Below are positions 24,241 to 34,975 of a stretch of DNA of 64,000 bases, piece after piece (within the stretch, counting starts at the first letter, position 1; each line of letters begins with the position of its first letter). The DNA is from Magnolia sinica (lineage: Eukaryota; Streptophyta; Magnoliopsida; Magnoliales; Magnoliaceae). Below the pieces are notes generated by a model that was given only the letters and a program-made list of their open reading frames with translations, was not told where the DNA came from and searched no databases. Both the position numbers and the translations under genes were made by a program. The DNA lies in assembly GCF_029962835.1 (NCBI RefSeq), contig NC_080588.1, positions 13,906,001 through 13,970,000 on the forward strand, read 5' to 3'.

Positions 24241-24916
24241 ATTATTTGTTGGGCCCACAGAGGTGTGGTTCATAAATCTAGCCCATCCCTTATGTGTGTC
24301 CCACTTGGTTGAGTGGTCAGACCAAGTTTCAGATACATCCAAATTTCAGGTGGACCTAACAGGTGATTTACATACTCGAGCTTCGAGTTGTACAGATAGT
24401 TAAGGAGATCAAAGTTACATGGGTGCAGAGAGATGTATTTATTGCATATACACAGTTCATCTATTTTTATTTTTTTATTATTTTTATTTCTTTTTTTTTT
24501 TGAGATCATTTTATAGCACCATCCAAAAATGAATCATATCTGAAGAATTATCTGGACCTCACCACAAACAGTAGTGGAGATAATGATTTCACCGTTAAAC
24601 AATTTACAGGGCCCACCATACCGTTTATTTTCCATCCAATCTGTTCATAAGGTCACAAAGACCTGAATTAAGGGGAAAAACAAATTTCATATTGCTCCAA
24701 AATTTCTAACCCAAAAAGGGTTCCAATGGTTTACGTTCAACCCCTGCCACTTTTGTAGTGTGGCCCACTTGATAGTTAGATCTATCTTATTTTTTTTTTT
24801 CCTCAAGCCTTAAGACAAACTTGCCAAATGGATGGACGGTTTGGATATAACACATACCTCATGATCAGATTGATCCAAATCTTTTTTTTTTTTTTGTAAT
24901 TATTATATATATATAT

Positions 24917-25848
24917 ATGGTGTGGGCCGCCTGAGTTCTGTGTACAGCTGAAATTTGGGGGTGACCTATTTTTAAATAGGACCCATCAAATGCAGGGTGC
25001 TGATGTTCGACATACATTAAGGTGGGGCCTATAGTGGGGCCCACCTCCTTCCAGCGTCAGTGGAGACGCTGGCAGCAACAGCGTCACCGCTGTTGTGTTT
25101 TATTTTTATTTTATTTTATTTATTTTTTTAATTTTTTCATATATGGGGCCCACAAAAGGATGATCCAGTCCATCTATTGTGTGTGTCCCACTTGATGGAG
25201 GGGACGGTCCAAGTTTCAGATGCATCCAAATTTCAGATAGGGCCCAGCAAGTGCTTTTATATGTTTTAGACATGTCTGCACATTATTTTAGATGGTGTGG
25301 GCCACCTAGGTTCTTTGTACAGTTAATTTTTGGCGTGACCCATTTTTAAGAGGGGACCCATCAAATTCACGGTGCTGATGTTCGACATACATCAAGCTAA
25401 GGCCTGTGGTGGGGCCACCTCTTTCCAACGTCAAAAGAGACGCTGCATGCTGCAGCGTCAATGTTGTTTTGTTTTGTTTTGTTTTTTTTTTTGTTTCTCA
25501 TATATGGGGCCCACAACAGGACGATCTAGTCCATCTGTTGTGTGTGTCCCACATGGTGGAGCGTCCAATCCAAGTTTCAAATGCATAAAAATTTCAATTG
25601 GGCCCCAGCAAGTACTTTTATATGTTTTAGTATATCTTCACATGATTTTTGATGGTGTGGCCTACCAAAGAAATGGATTGACTTTATTTTTTGGCTCAAC
25701 GCGTAAAATGATCTGAAAAATTGAATGGACGGCGTGGATTTAATACATACATCATGGGTGGGGCTCATTGTGGACCCACACCTCTACCCGTCTTTTTCTT
25801 TCAAACGGCGGCAGGCGTCCAAACGCCTGCCTTTTTTTTTTTTTTTTT
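24917..25848 (+). repeat. Tandem ~370-bp units with hairpin plus T-tract, in D
   Basis: The segment beginning GATGGTGTGGGCC recurs at about 24917, 25292 and 25651 (spacing 375 and 360). Hairpins lie at 25051-25072, 25076-25095, 25439-25459 and 25810-25831. The last has 9-bp perfect arms and is followed by 17 T. A related partial unit lies near 24247. Similar GGGCCCAC segments occur outside D (31691-32218). Confidence 0.65.
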
Positions 25849-26218
25849 GGTGTGTATGCACGTGTGCATGTGTGAGCCTGTGGCTAACCAAATTGCCATA
25901 CTTGAACAGTTTGGATGGCTACAAAATTCTGGTGGGGCCCACTATCAATGGGTCCCACATAAAGGCTATAATAAATTATTATTTTTATTAGTTTTATTTT
26001 TATTTTTTTCCATACATCCATACCATTAATTACATCCTTATCATCATATCATCTTAAGTATTAATTATTATTATTTACATGTACTCTCTTATGTATCCAC
26101 ACCATTGATCACATCATTATTCTCAAATCATTTCCACTAATAATCATACAAATAATTAAAAAAAAAACAAACAAACCAAGAGTGGAGTGGGTGTACTCAC
26201 CTTGATGAATTAGATGGA

Positions 26219-26312
26219 TGGTTGAGATGGATGGAAGGGATGAAATTAATGGTTGAGATGGATGGAAGGGATGAAATTAATGGTTGAGATGGATGGAAGG
26301 TATGAGATTGAT
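26219..26312 (+). repeat. 31-bp tandem repeat, three copies
   Basis: GGTTGAGATGGATGGAAGGG followed by ATGAAATTAAT is repeated three times, the last copy slightly changed. Confidence 0.9.
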
Positions 26313-26945
26313 GGAGTTGATGGCCCACCAAGATCACTCCTCTCTCTCTCTCTCATGGAAAAATGGTGAAATGCTAAAGGGTGGAGGGGTATTTATAAAG
26401 AAATGGATAAATTTTTTGGTTAAGTTGAGCTAATGTGATTAATATTATCTTAGGCTAGGATTATGGTACTTAATTCATGCTTTATAATTAATGGTGGATT
26501 AAAGGAGTATGGGATGGCATAGTGTGGTGATGTCATGCATAGTATATGGCATGGAGAAAGGTTGACTTTTCATGCACATGAGAGAGAAGAGGTATGGGTA
26601 TGTGACATCACACACATGGGTAGAGATTCTCTCACCCATGTGTGGCATGTACATGTGTGCATGACATGTGTTGTGCACATGTGTGGAATAAAATACATGG
26701 TGTCATGCGCACATGATATATTTATTATTCTTCACGGCGTATCTCACTAACGGAGTATCATACCGATGCACGGGTGGTACCTCCACGATCGCGGCGATGG
26801 GGCGGTCGATATGAGATAAGTTTCGAGGTCTTGGGGTTCCGGTCAGTTGGGTGTGTACTATGAATGATCAATCCATGTCTAGCTAAGGGCTTCAATCATC
26901 ATAAACATGGAAAATAGTACCGAATGGACCAGGTGTTACATGTAG

Positions 26946-29034
26946 GGCCCACCTGTTATGTATTTGAGGCCCATGTGCAAGGCCTACCTGTCGTGTATTT
27001 GAAGCCCATGGGGCGTGGCCCATTGTGATGTATGTGTAGCCCATGTGATGCGGCCCATGGTGATGTATATGAGGTCCTTGTATGCGGCCCATTGTATTGT
27101 GTATAAGGCTTTTGTGTGAGGTCATGGGCCCACTATATATATTTGGCCCTATGAAGGTCACTCCTTGGGAGCAATGTTGATTAAATGTCCACATTGATGA
27201 GCAATAATGGTTAAATGTCCACATTGTGACCTTCCCTTAGGCCTTGATTAGGCCCATTCTCACCGATTCCGATTGTCGAAGCTGATTTCGATTGTCGAGA
27301 CCGATTTCGGTTCTGATTGTCAAGACCGATTCCAATTGTCGAGGCCAATTCCGATTGTCGAGGCCGATTTCGATTATCAGGGCCAATTGTATAGGCCGAT
27401 TATCGATGTCAATTATCGGTGCCGGTTGTCGATACCGATTATGAGTATATGACAGCATAATATCATGATACACGACCATACACATCATTTACATGTTTGT
27501 TATGAGATGTGATTCACCATTGCATATGCTATAGGGCAGGTTGTTTATGAGACTCCCTTATAGGCGGAGTCGTCCCACATGAGCACACGGTATGCGCAGG
27601 ATTGATGTATGATTGGATTGTATGACTCATGCATCACGCATTTTGTGATATGACTATTGTATGCCCTAGCGATATCAGGGCCGTAGCCTCCACAGGCATA
27701 TCGTGGATGGCCAGATGGGACACCGAAAATATTTGGTTCTAGCATAGGGGCGCTATAGATGTCCCTGGGTGAAAATCTCTAAACCTCTGTAGCCAGGAGA
27801 TGCCCTAACGTCGAGACCGAGTGGATATATATATGAGTGCATGAGGGCCATATACCAGTAGGCCACGTCTCCCACTGTGTCGTGGTCGGTTGGGAGGGGG
27901 TGTGACCTTACCCTCCTGAGTGAGGGGGCAATATTTAGGTCGTGTTTGACCAGCTTGAGGAATGAGTCTACTATTAACGAGCCGGACTCGATATTGGCAG
28001 GTGGATAGTGAGATCTCTTTCCCTTACTCAGTTGTGCTTTCGGATAGGGGCAGCAAACTAGCGTAGAGTGTAATAGACCCCGGTGATGATCCCACAGATA
28101 TACAGTACTGATATGTGGACTTATTGAGCAGGAGTTGCATACTCAACATTTTACTCATTCATTCATTCACTATCCACTAGGGCTGGTGGTGCGCAACTAA
28201 TTGTTGTGTATCTTTGCATGGCTAGGATTTCGATTGGGTGCACGACTAACCTGAGATCAGGAGTTTATCACATTGAGTTTGACTATCCAAATTTAGGTAT
28301 GAGACTAGTTTGGATAGAAGTCTCTTGTGATGGACCCTATAGCCTGCGATACTACGTATTATCATGTCGACTTCACACTCCAGCTTGGTCATTCTATTCG
28401 TATCGCATATTGCATTGCATCCTCGGCATCTAATATTGGCTTATTATGTTTTTACATCGCATAGCCTTGATATGGCCGTTAGCATTCATGCCTTGCATCG
28501 CATAGCCTTGGTACGACAGATGACACTCATGGACTTACCAGTATATTTTCGCTTATTCTTATATCGTATGATTCATGATCTTGCCTGTATTACCGATGTT
28601 GTATGATTTATGGTATTGTATTGCATTCTTGGCACTTATCTTACACACACTTTCACCACCCTCTAAGCTTTTTATAAGTTTATGCATGATAGATGCGTGC
28701 AGGTGGCGTTAGGTCGCAACAGCATTGAGCTTGGAGTGTGCAGTGGACTTCTGGAGCCTTGATTATTGATATATGTATTTTCCTTTCAACATTGTACTCA
28801 ATTGTTTATATTAGTGGATATGTGATGATGATGTTGCCTTTGTGATTTGGGTAAACTTGTGGTTATGCTTCTTACGAGATAAATATACGTTGAAAATCCT
28901 CCTTATAGGATCCCACGATCAGAATCTGGTGTATGGGTGCTAGGAGCCGAGAATGGGGTACTACGGAGGCTGTCGGCACCGGATTCGGCAGTCGGGATTC
29001 CTGTGAACCCGATTTCCGGGTTTGGGGCGTGACA
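26946..29034 (-). other. Element A, proximal (5') segment
   Basis: It begins at 29034 with the A terminus and holds the region homologous to D 20939-22550, the GATTGTCGA repeat (27262-27440) and the last part of the GGCCCAT array (26946-27130). Open frames are short and unsupported. No gene is visible. Confidence 0.6.
27262..27440. repeat. GATTGTCGAGGCC short tandem repeat
   Basis: About nine degenerate units of 18-21 bp built on CCGATTGTCGAGGCC. D has only two such units (near 22510-22545), so the array has expanded in A or contracted in D. Confidence 0.75.
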
Positions 29035-29039
29035 GCTGT

Positions 29040-30075
29040 GGTTTCATGAACTATCCCACTCTTCTTACACAATTCTCTAAATTGAGAAGATTTATACTCT
29101 CCTCCTCTATCTGCTTTAAGTCTTTTAATTTTTTATATTTAACTGATTTTCAACATCAGTTTAATACTTAGAGAAAACTTCTAAAGCTTCATCTTTGTTC
29201 CTTAACAAATAGATTCTGGTGAACCTAAAGTAATCATCTACAAAAGTTATAATTATATTTTTTTTCCATCTCTAAACATGCGATTTTTAAAATCACCTAA
29301 GTCACTGTGTATCATCTCTAATAGAACAGAGGGTCGTTTTATTCATTTAAAGAGTTTTCTAATAAATTTTGATTCTACACATGTTTCACATTTATCAAAA
29401 TTTTCATTTGATATATTAAGTAATAAACCTAATTTTTTCATTTTTTTTAAAGATGTTACGTTCATATGACCTAATCTAATATGCCATAAATAAAAAGGGT
29501 TTAACGATATAAATAAAATTGGATGTCTTCTCATTATTATTATCATTGGATACATTTATAATAAATAAACCATCATTACAGTATCTCTTACCAACAAAAG
29601 TTTCATTTTTAGCCATTACAAATTTATTTGAATCAAAAGCTAACTTGACAGCAACCCTATTGAGGAGCGAATGAGAGACTAAGTTTCTTCTAATGTCAGG
29701 TACATGTAGGACATAATTTAATATCAAAGTCTTTTCAGAAGTATATTTTAGAAGTGCTTTTCCTTTCCCTACAGTTAGAGAAGTTCTAACATTAACCATG
29801 AATACTTGTTCGTTATCTCTTGATACTTGATAGAAGGTAAACATGTTACGATCTTTGCACATGTGCCGAGTTGCACTAGTGTTTAGCACCTACTTTAAGT
29901 TATTTATAAGAAGGTATTTTAACACCATACCTAGTACTATGTTAGACTCATCGTCTGTGTCTGTAAGATTGGCATGGAACTTATCTTGGTTTTTCTTAAG
30001 TAACTTGGCTTGAAATCGAATTTGCTCTTTTTGGACAACGTCCCAAGTGAAATAAATTTCCAAAGCAATTGACAA
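29040..30075 (-). pseudogene. Copia E 5' part: Gag end, protease, integrase start
   Basis: Frame 29890-30075 looks like a Gag C-terminus. Frame 29476-29889 carries the protease region, where the expected D-S-G-A-T reads NTSATRHMC, so the catalytic aspartate and the glycine are changed. It continues into YVLHVPDIRRNLVS. Frame 29343-29555 gives the GAG-pre-integrase motif LWHIRLGHMN and CETCVESK. Weak integrase coding continues to 29040, where element A interrupts it. The protease mutation and frameshifts mean the protein cannot work as encoded. Confidence 0.78.
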
Positions 30076-30680
30076 CTAGGATATAACGACTATAATCTGG
30101 TCCCAGTGGTGTAGTCACTATACGCGGGCTTGAACCACTTGCGGTTTAACCTGAAAATGTTGAGTTAACTCAACGACGAACTCAGCAACCAAAACTTGCA
30201 AACCGGAAAAGGAACAGAGAGAGTAGAAAGATTTTCTATGGTTTTTTAAATAGAATGGAAGTTCTTATATAGATTTCAAAGTGGTGCATTAAGCACCCTT
30301 TCGAAAGGGTTTGGTCCGTTGGATTTAAACCCAACAGGTGTTACCAACTGACCGGCCATCTCTCTAGTTCAAAATGAAAAGACGCAAGTGCAAGTATACT
30401 CTCGCACAAATAAAGCTTCGCGAGTACCAATAAACATTCACCCCTCACTCGCATGGACTCAGACTCGGTTCAGCACGGCACATGTGTGTGTAGTCAAGTA
30501 AAAAAAAAAGAAACCTATTTTATATATAATAATTTTTTTTTGGACAAAACCGACGTGGGACTAAACCCACAATTTAAAAGTAACAAAAATTCTAAATTTG
30601 GAGGAAAACTGAAATATTTAAAACTCTCTATTCTTTTGAAATATAAATTTTGTAAGAAAATACGTCAAATTGTTCCCAAC
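30076..30680 (-). repeat. Copia E leader and 5' LTR
   Basis: The outer end is at about 30680 (CCCAAC). Positions 30480-30680 match the left-edge LTR. A minus-strand TATA-like ATCTATATAAGAAC lies at 30261-30274. I could not fix the inner LTR boundary or the PBS. A tRNA-like stretch with weak A and B boxes lies at about 30300-30360. Confidence 0.55.
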
Positions 30681-31681
30681 CTAACCTAACCTAACCGGCC
30701 CGAAGTCACTCAACCTAATTTCAAATTAGCTTGGTATTTTTCAACTTAAACCTAAACAAAGGACCTTGACAGCTTGACCTCAGCTGGGTCGGGCCAATCA
30801 ACCCAAACCTAAGTTGAAGCACTATCCCATTCCAGGCAGCGCTAACCTAAACACAACCTTCCACAAAACAAGCCGGTGTCCCATCCAGGTCAGGTCATTG
30901 TTGTCGTTGTCGTAGGTTCACATGAAACATGCTTGTACTGAACTTTTTCTACTATTGCAAAAAACGACGTAGACCGGAAAACAGGTGTGTAGACATATCC
31001 TCTCTATTTCTTTACTAGGACCCATTAGTACGTCCTATCCATTATTGTTTGTAGCCATCCTCTTTCAAACCTACGAGATTGTTAGGATGACATAACGAGT
31101 GTTTCTTTAGAATCATAAGCAACCTATGATGGGAAGTATCAAATAGATGGATCAAATCTATTGCTGTAGAAATGATCTTGACCGTTCATATTATAGACAA
31201 AATTGATCAGATGGGTAAGATCATCATATCTATGTGATATTTACATGGTAGCCCTTGAAATGTGCATTGGACATATTGGAGAGTCTAGATCAGTTGAATG
31301 GGTTTAAGTGTATGAAGAATAGAGCATCTCTCTTTTATGAATTTCTAATTATTTTTGGTGTCCGCAAATGTCAAGATGAGGAGAGGAAAAATGCACCGGC
31401 CTTCTGGAACATTATAAGTTATAGTGCTCTTAGGTCCAATGAACATTTTATTGGTTACTATGAAAATAGTATACTATTTTGATAAATATTAGTAATTTGA
31501 TCGGTGGCTCTTGAAATTGACGGTCAGGATCATTTACACAAGATTATGTTTAGGAAAAGGATGGCTACGTAAAATAAAACCGAATAATGGATGGATTGGA
31601 TGATCCAATGAGTGTGTTTTTGCATGGTAGATTTGTGAGTCATGGGACCCACGTATAATCTGGGCAATTTATATGTTGGGG
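30681..31681. other. Unassigned intergenic DNA
   Basis: It starts with CTAACC repeated three times and continues as AT-rich sequence. Nothing here can be supported as a gene, RNA or element. Confidence 0.4.
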
Positions 31682-31690
31682 CCATCATCG

Positions 31691-32218
31691 AGGGAAAGGG
31701 ATTGGCTGCTCCCCTTGCCAGCAGCCAATGGCTAGTGGTCGGTGCATGCTGTGTGGGCCCCACCATGATGTATGTGTTTCCATTCCGTCCACCCATTCTT
31801 CCATATTATTTTATGGTATGAATCTTAAAATGGGGTTGATCCAAATTCAAGTGGACCACAGTGTTGATTGAACACTCACCATTAAAAACTTCTTGGGAGC
31901 CACAGAAGTTTTGGATCAAGCTGATATATATTTTTTTCTCTTCATCCAAGTCTGTATAACCTAATCAACAGGTTATATGTCAAATAACCATTACAGTGGG
32001 CCCTAGGAGGTTTTTAATGGTGGACATCAATCACTACTGTTTTCCCATGGTGTGGTCCACCTGAGATTTATATCTATCTCATTTTTGGGATAAAGCCCAA
32101 AAATTACCTTTCAAAATGGATGGACAGCGTGGATAAAAGACATACATCATGGTGGGGTCCACATAGCACCGACCATAGCCACCTGGCTGATGGCTGCGCG
32201 TCACTAGCCAAACCGCGT
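31691..32218. mobile_element. MITE with ~100-bp inverted ends and 9-bp TSD (Mutator-like)
   Basis: CCATCATCG occurs at 31682-31690 and again at 32219-32227. The ends are inverted copies sharing GGCTAGTG, GTCGGTGC, GTGGGGTCCAC-type and CATCATGGTGGGG blocks. The interior holds TTTTGGATCAA, CATTACAGTGGGCCC and GGTGTGGTCCACCTGAG, which recur at 33350-33540, 34470-34510 and 55505-55570. An inner hairpin with 10-bp arms is at 31701-31729. A 9-bp duplication and long TIRs point to a Mutator-type non-autonomous element. Confidence 0.72.
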
Positions 32219-32227
32219 CCATCATCG

Positions 32228-32706
32228 AATCAATCCTTGTATTTTTGTATGGTGGCCTATAAAAATATATGTTCAAACTAATGCATGGTCCAAATTGGCT
32301 AATTCGATTCCCCAGGTGTTGGGATGCATCTGGGCCATTGGAATATTTCTCATTTGATTTAGACTGGAAAAAAAATATATTGAGAAATGATCAACAACTT
32401 GTTAACTGCACGAGACTCTCCCATCAATCAATCTGGACCGTTTATATTGTTGGCTGGATTTTGGATCAACCATGAATGAAGAAAAAAAGTTAAAAAAAAA
32501 AAAAAACACAATGAAAAAGGAAGAGGAAGAAATAAAAGGGAAAAAAAACAACCTTCCTTACAGCCGAGGCCAATGGCCTCGGAATATTGCAATCCGTGCA
32601 GCTTATGGTCCCGACCCCATTCGCTGTCCAAACGGGGCCATAAGCTGCATGTCAGGCCACAACACGTTTTGGGTGGGTGCTCATGGCTCTTGCCATGGTT
32701 GCAAGA
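32228..32706. other. Intergenic DNA with a cluster of short hairpins
   Basis: It contains A-rich DNA (32480-32560), then perfect inverted repeats at 32564-32582 (9-bp arms) and 32598-32648 (11-bp arms GCAGCTTATGG / CCATAAGCTGC). Open frames here are low-complexity shadows. Confidence 0.5.
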
Positions 32707-33990
32707 ATGCCAAGTACTTCGGTACTGGTAAATTATAGCTGTCGTCTTTTCCAATGGACTGTCGTCCTCTAGGACACTAAAGTCTGCAATGACAGTGCTA
32801 ACTATGGAAGGGGATTAGCTGTTGTACCACACACCGCAAACCCAGCTGGTGCAGGTACTTGTGGTGTGAAGGCTAGCACTGACGATCCTCGAGCTTTGGG
32901 TTGTACTAACAATTTAAAGGAGATTAAATTTACATGGGCCCAACATTAATGTATTTATTATATGCGTGGGGTCATCCATTTTCTATCTTGGCGCATAGAT
33001 TATTTACTTTAGCATTTTAGCTATTTTGGTAGTTGTCGTTGTCATCATTTTTTTTAAGCCTCCTTCCAAGCTAACTGGTATTAGCTTAGGATTCATGTTG
33101 AAAGTTATGACATATGTTTAATGCCGGCCAACCTAACACATCATTCCTTAATTATCTGAAAATGGCTAGTGTGTTGACTTCACCAAGTTTTGTGGATCCC
33201 ATCATAAGGTATCAGTTATATCTAGACCGTTCGTCCACTTGGTGAGCTCATTGTAAGGTTTGAGCTGAAAAAACAAGACGTCTAAAAATCAAGTGGACTA
33301 CACTCTAAAAAGCCGTAGAGGATTTAATGCCTACCATCGAAACCCTTTTGGAGTTACAAAAATTTTGGATCAATATGATATTTCTTTTTTTTCTTCATCC
33401 AAGTTTCTGTGACGTTATGAACAGATTGGATGGAAAGTAAACGTTACAGTGGACCTACGAATGTTTTAACGGTGAAAATCATTATCACCACTGCTATTTG
33501 TGGTGTGGTCCAGTTGATTTTCGGATATGATTCATTTTTTTGTATAATTCTCTAAAATGAATTCTAAAATTAGATGAGCGGTGTAGATATAATAAACATA
33601 TCACTGTAGGGCCATGTAACTTTGATCTCCTTTGAACTGTTCGTACAACTCAGGGCTCAGAGAGCGTCTGCGAAGAACACTACCTACACCAGCTATATAG
33701 CCCGTGTGTGGCACACCAGCTAATCCGCTTCCAGGGTTATGGCAAAAAGCTAAAGTACTCCAGTACCTGCGAATTATAGTCGCCGGCTATCACGCCGGGC
33801 TGCTTTCCACTTCTCATGGGCTGTGGTCCTCTAGGACACTACAGTCCGCAACGACTGCTAAGTGAGTAGCGGATTAGCTGGTGTGCCACACACCACCAAC
33901 CTAGCTGGTGTGGGTACGTGTTGCGTGGAGGCTAGCGTTGACGCACCTCGAGCTTTGAGTTTTACCAATAGTTTGAAGGGGATCGAAGTT
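32707..33990. repeat. Direct and inverted copies of one 140-250 bp repeat
   Basis: Copy R1 (32707-32945) and copy R2 (33741-33990) are direct repeats sharing GTCCTCTAGGACACTA, GGATTAGCTG and CTCGAGCTTTG. Copy R' (33597-33735) is inverted. R1 and R' together look like the terminal inverted repeats of a ~930-bp non-autonomous element whose interior (32946-33596) has the same TTTTGGATCAA and GTGGTCCA blocks as the MITE at 31691. Related ends occur at 24370-24420 and 55640-55760. I did not find a convincing target duplication. Confidence 0.6.
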
Positions 33991-34604
33991 ACGCAGGGAG
34001 AAAATGACCACCGTAGAAAAACCTTTTATCCAGCGGTTTTTATGAAGGAATACAAACTTAAGTTACCAACTTAGACTAGCACGTGGGGACAGTGAATTTG
34101 AGGACGATACTACCCCTCTTTCTTACCGCTGCGTCGTTTCCTCTCCCTCTCTCCTCTCGCTCTATTTTCAAAAAAAAAAAAAAAAAAAAAAGACGAAAAC
34201 TCCACCACTACATCGGTTGCTTGGATCGCACCACGCTCTAGCTGGATCCCACCCTCTTTATTCATCAGCATTATCTCGTTTTTCTGAAAATGGTCCCTCC
34301 ACGGAAGAAAGTACGCACTACAGGTGTAATGTACATTTACCTAACGGTGTAAATTTTTTGTGGGCTATTGAACTGTTGGATGAAGCTCACATCTTGGTTT
34401 TCGGTTCATCCATGCAAAAATCATCCTATGAACATGATAGATTACAAGTAAAACATCATTGTTTCTACGGTGGAACCACTGTTTCCTGTGGTGTGATCCA
34501 CTTGATATTTCGATATGCCACCATTTTGGGCTGAAACCCTTTAGATGGAAAAATGGATGAACGTCGTGGATAGTCTACATACATTCAAGGCGGGCCCAAC
34601 TCAG
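33991..34604. other. Intergenic, partial MITE
   Basis: It contains a 20-base A run at about 34171-34190. After about 34370 comes a fragment of the same dispersed repeat (GTGTGATCCACTTGATATTT, GGATGAACGTCGTGGATAG). No gene is visible. Confidence 0.45.
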
Positions 34605-34788
34605 TATTTTTTATTTTTTATTTTACTATTATTATTATTTTTTCCTTTGGGTTAGCTTGTTAGTACACACTCATGTCAATACACACACTCCATGTTAGCC
34701 ACCCCCACTAGGGATCGATACCAAGACCTCAAGTGTTGACCCGAGGTATCTCCACTCAGTCTGCCAATTGAGCTATGGATTTGGGTGT
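34605..34788 (-). mobile_element. tRNA-derived SINE
   Basis: On the minus strand it opens with ATCCATAGCTCAATTGGCAG, containing an RNA polymerase III A box (34763-34774), then a B box GGTATCGATCCC (34711-34722). It ends in an A-rich tail with AAT repeats toward 34605. GCCCAACTCAG at 34594-34604 and GCCCAACTAAG at 34789-34799 form an 11-bp target duplication with one mismatch. The tail motif CTAACCCAAAGGAAAAAA precedes the A-rich end. It is non-coding and would move using LINE enzymes. Confidence 0.78.
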
Positions 34789-34799
34789 GCCCAACTAAG

Positions 34800-34975
34800 T
34801 TAACTCAACACCATAAGTGCGTACTGAGCAAACTATAAATCCAAATTGCAAGAGGTTTTGGTTCATTTGACCTACTTCTCGGTTCATGATTGGTGAAATT
34901 TCTCGAGCAATTCATAAATTTGATAGAGATATCATAAAAATATGATGAGGAACTTCCACGGATTCATGTAATGTA
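34800..34975. other. Short intergenic stretch
   Basis: AT-rich DNA before the minisatellite; no feature is identified. Confidence 0.3.

Larger units (their letters stand above)
20939..26940 (+). mobile_element. Element D: second non-coding TG...CA element, opposite to A
   Basis: It starts TGTCACGCCCCAAACCCGG and ends ACCAGGTGTTACA, with TSD TGTAG at 20934-20938 and 26941-26945. Its first 1.6 kb align with 29034 to about 27230 of A in inverted orientation, for instance the GTCCACATATCAGTAC / ACCGGGGT segments and the CACGATATGCC stretch. Its terminus aligns with the A terminus. No LTR pair, PBS or coding frame is present. A TATA-like TATTTATAAAG lies near 26390, as would suit a U3/R junction in a very long solo LTR. 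D was inserted into A's array, so it is younger than A. Confidence 0.75.
2891..29034 (-). mobile_element. Element A: non-coding TG...CA element, solo-LTR-like, with two nested insertions
   Basis: On the minus strand it begins TGTCACGCCCCAAACCCGG (end at 29034) and ends in GGGTCTTACA (2891). It is flanked by the 5-bp direct repeat GCTGT (2886-2890, 29035-29039). Removing B with its duplication and D with its duplication leaves about 5.2 kb. It has no PBS, no paired LTR and no coding potential. Element D shares both termini and much of the interior, so this is a family. A 5-bp duplication with TG...CA ends is the LTR-retrotransposon signature, and ends of the TGTcACgCCCC / GGTGTtACA kind are known from long LTRs of plant gypsy elements. 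A giant solo LTR is therefore the best reading; a non-autonomous element with degenerate LTRs is the alternative. Confidence 0.7.
1..30680 (-). mobile_element. Degenerate Ty1/copia retrotransposon E, split by element A
   Basis: Copia protein fragments on the minus strand occur in two blocks. Integrase C-terminal side, reverse transcriptase and RNase H lie at 756-2885; gag C-terminus, protease and integrase N-terminus lie at 29040-30075. The blocks become collinear if 2891-29034 is removed, because GCTGT at 2886-2890 is repeated at 29035-29039. LTR sequence is seen at both ends: 1-261 and roughly 30100-30680 share the stretch around GTGGGACTAAACCCA and the AAATATAAATTTTG tract. The 3' LTR continues beyond the left edge. 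All reading frames are broken by stops, so this is an old copy and the host of every insertion in the left 30 kb. Confidence 0.75.

Noticed and set aside
25406-26029. Phe-rich frames (84-114 codons)
   Set aside because: They are created by T-tracts in the D repeat units.
30679-30695. Telomere-like CTAACC run
   Set aside because: Only three units, and not the plant CCCTAAA repeat.
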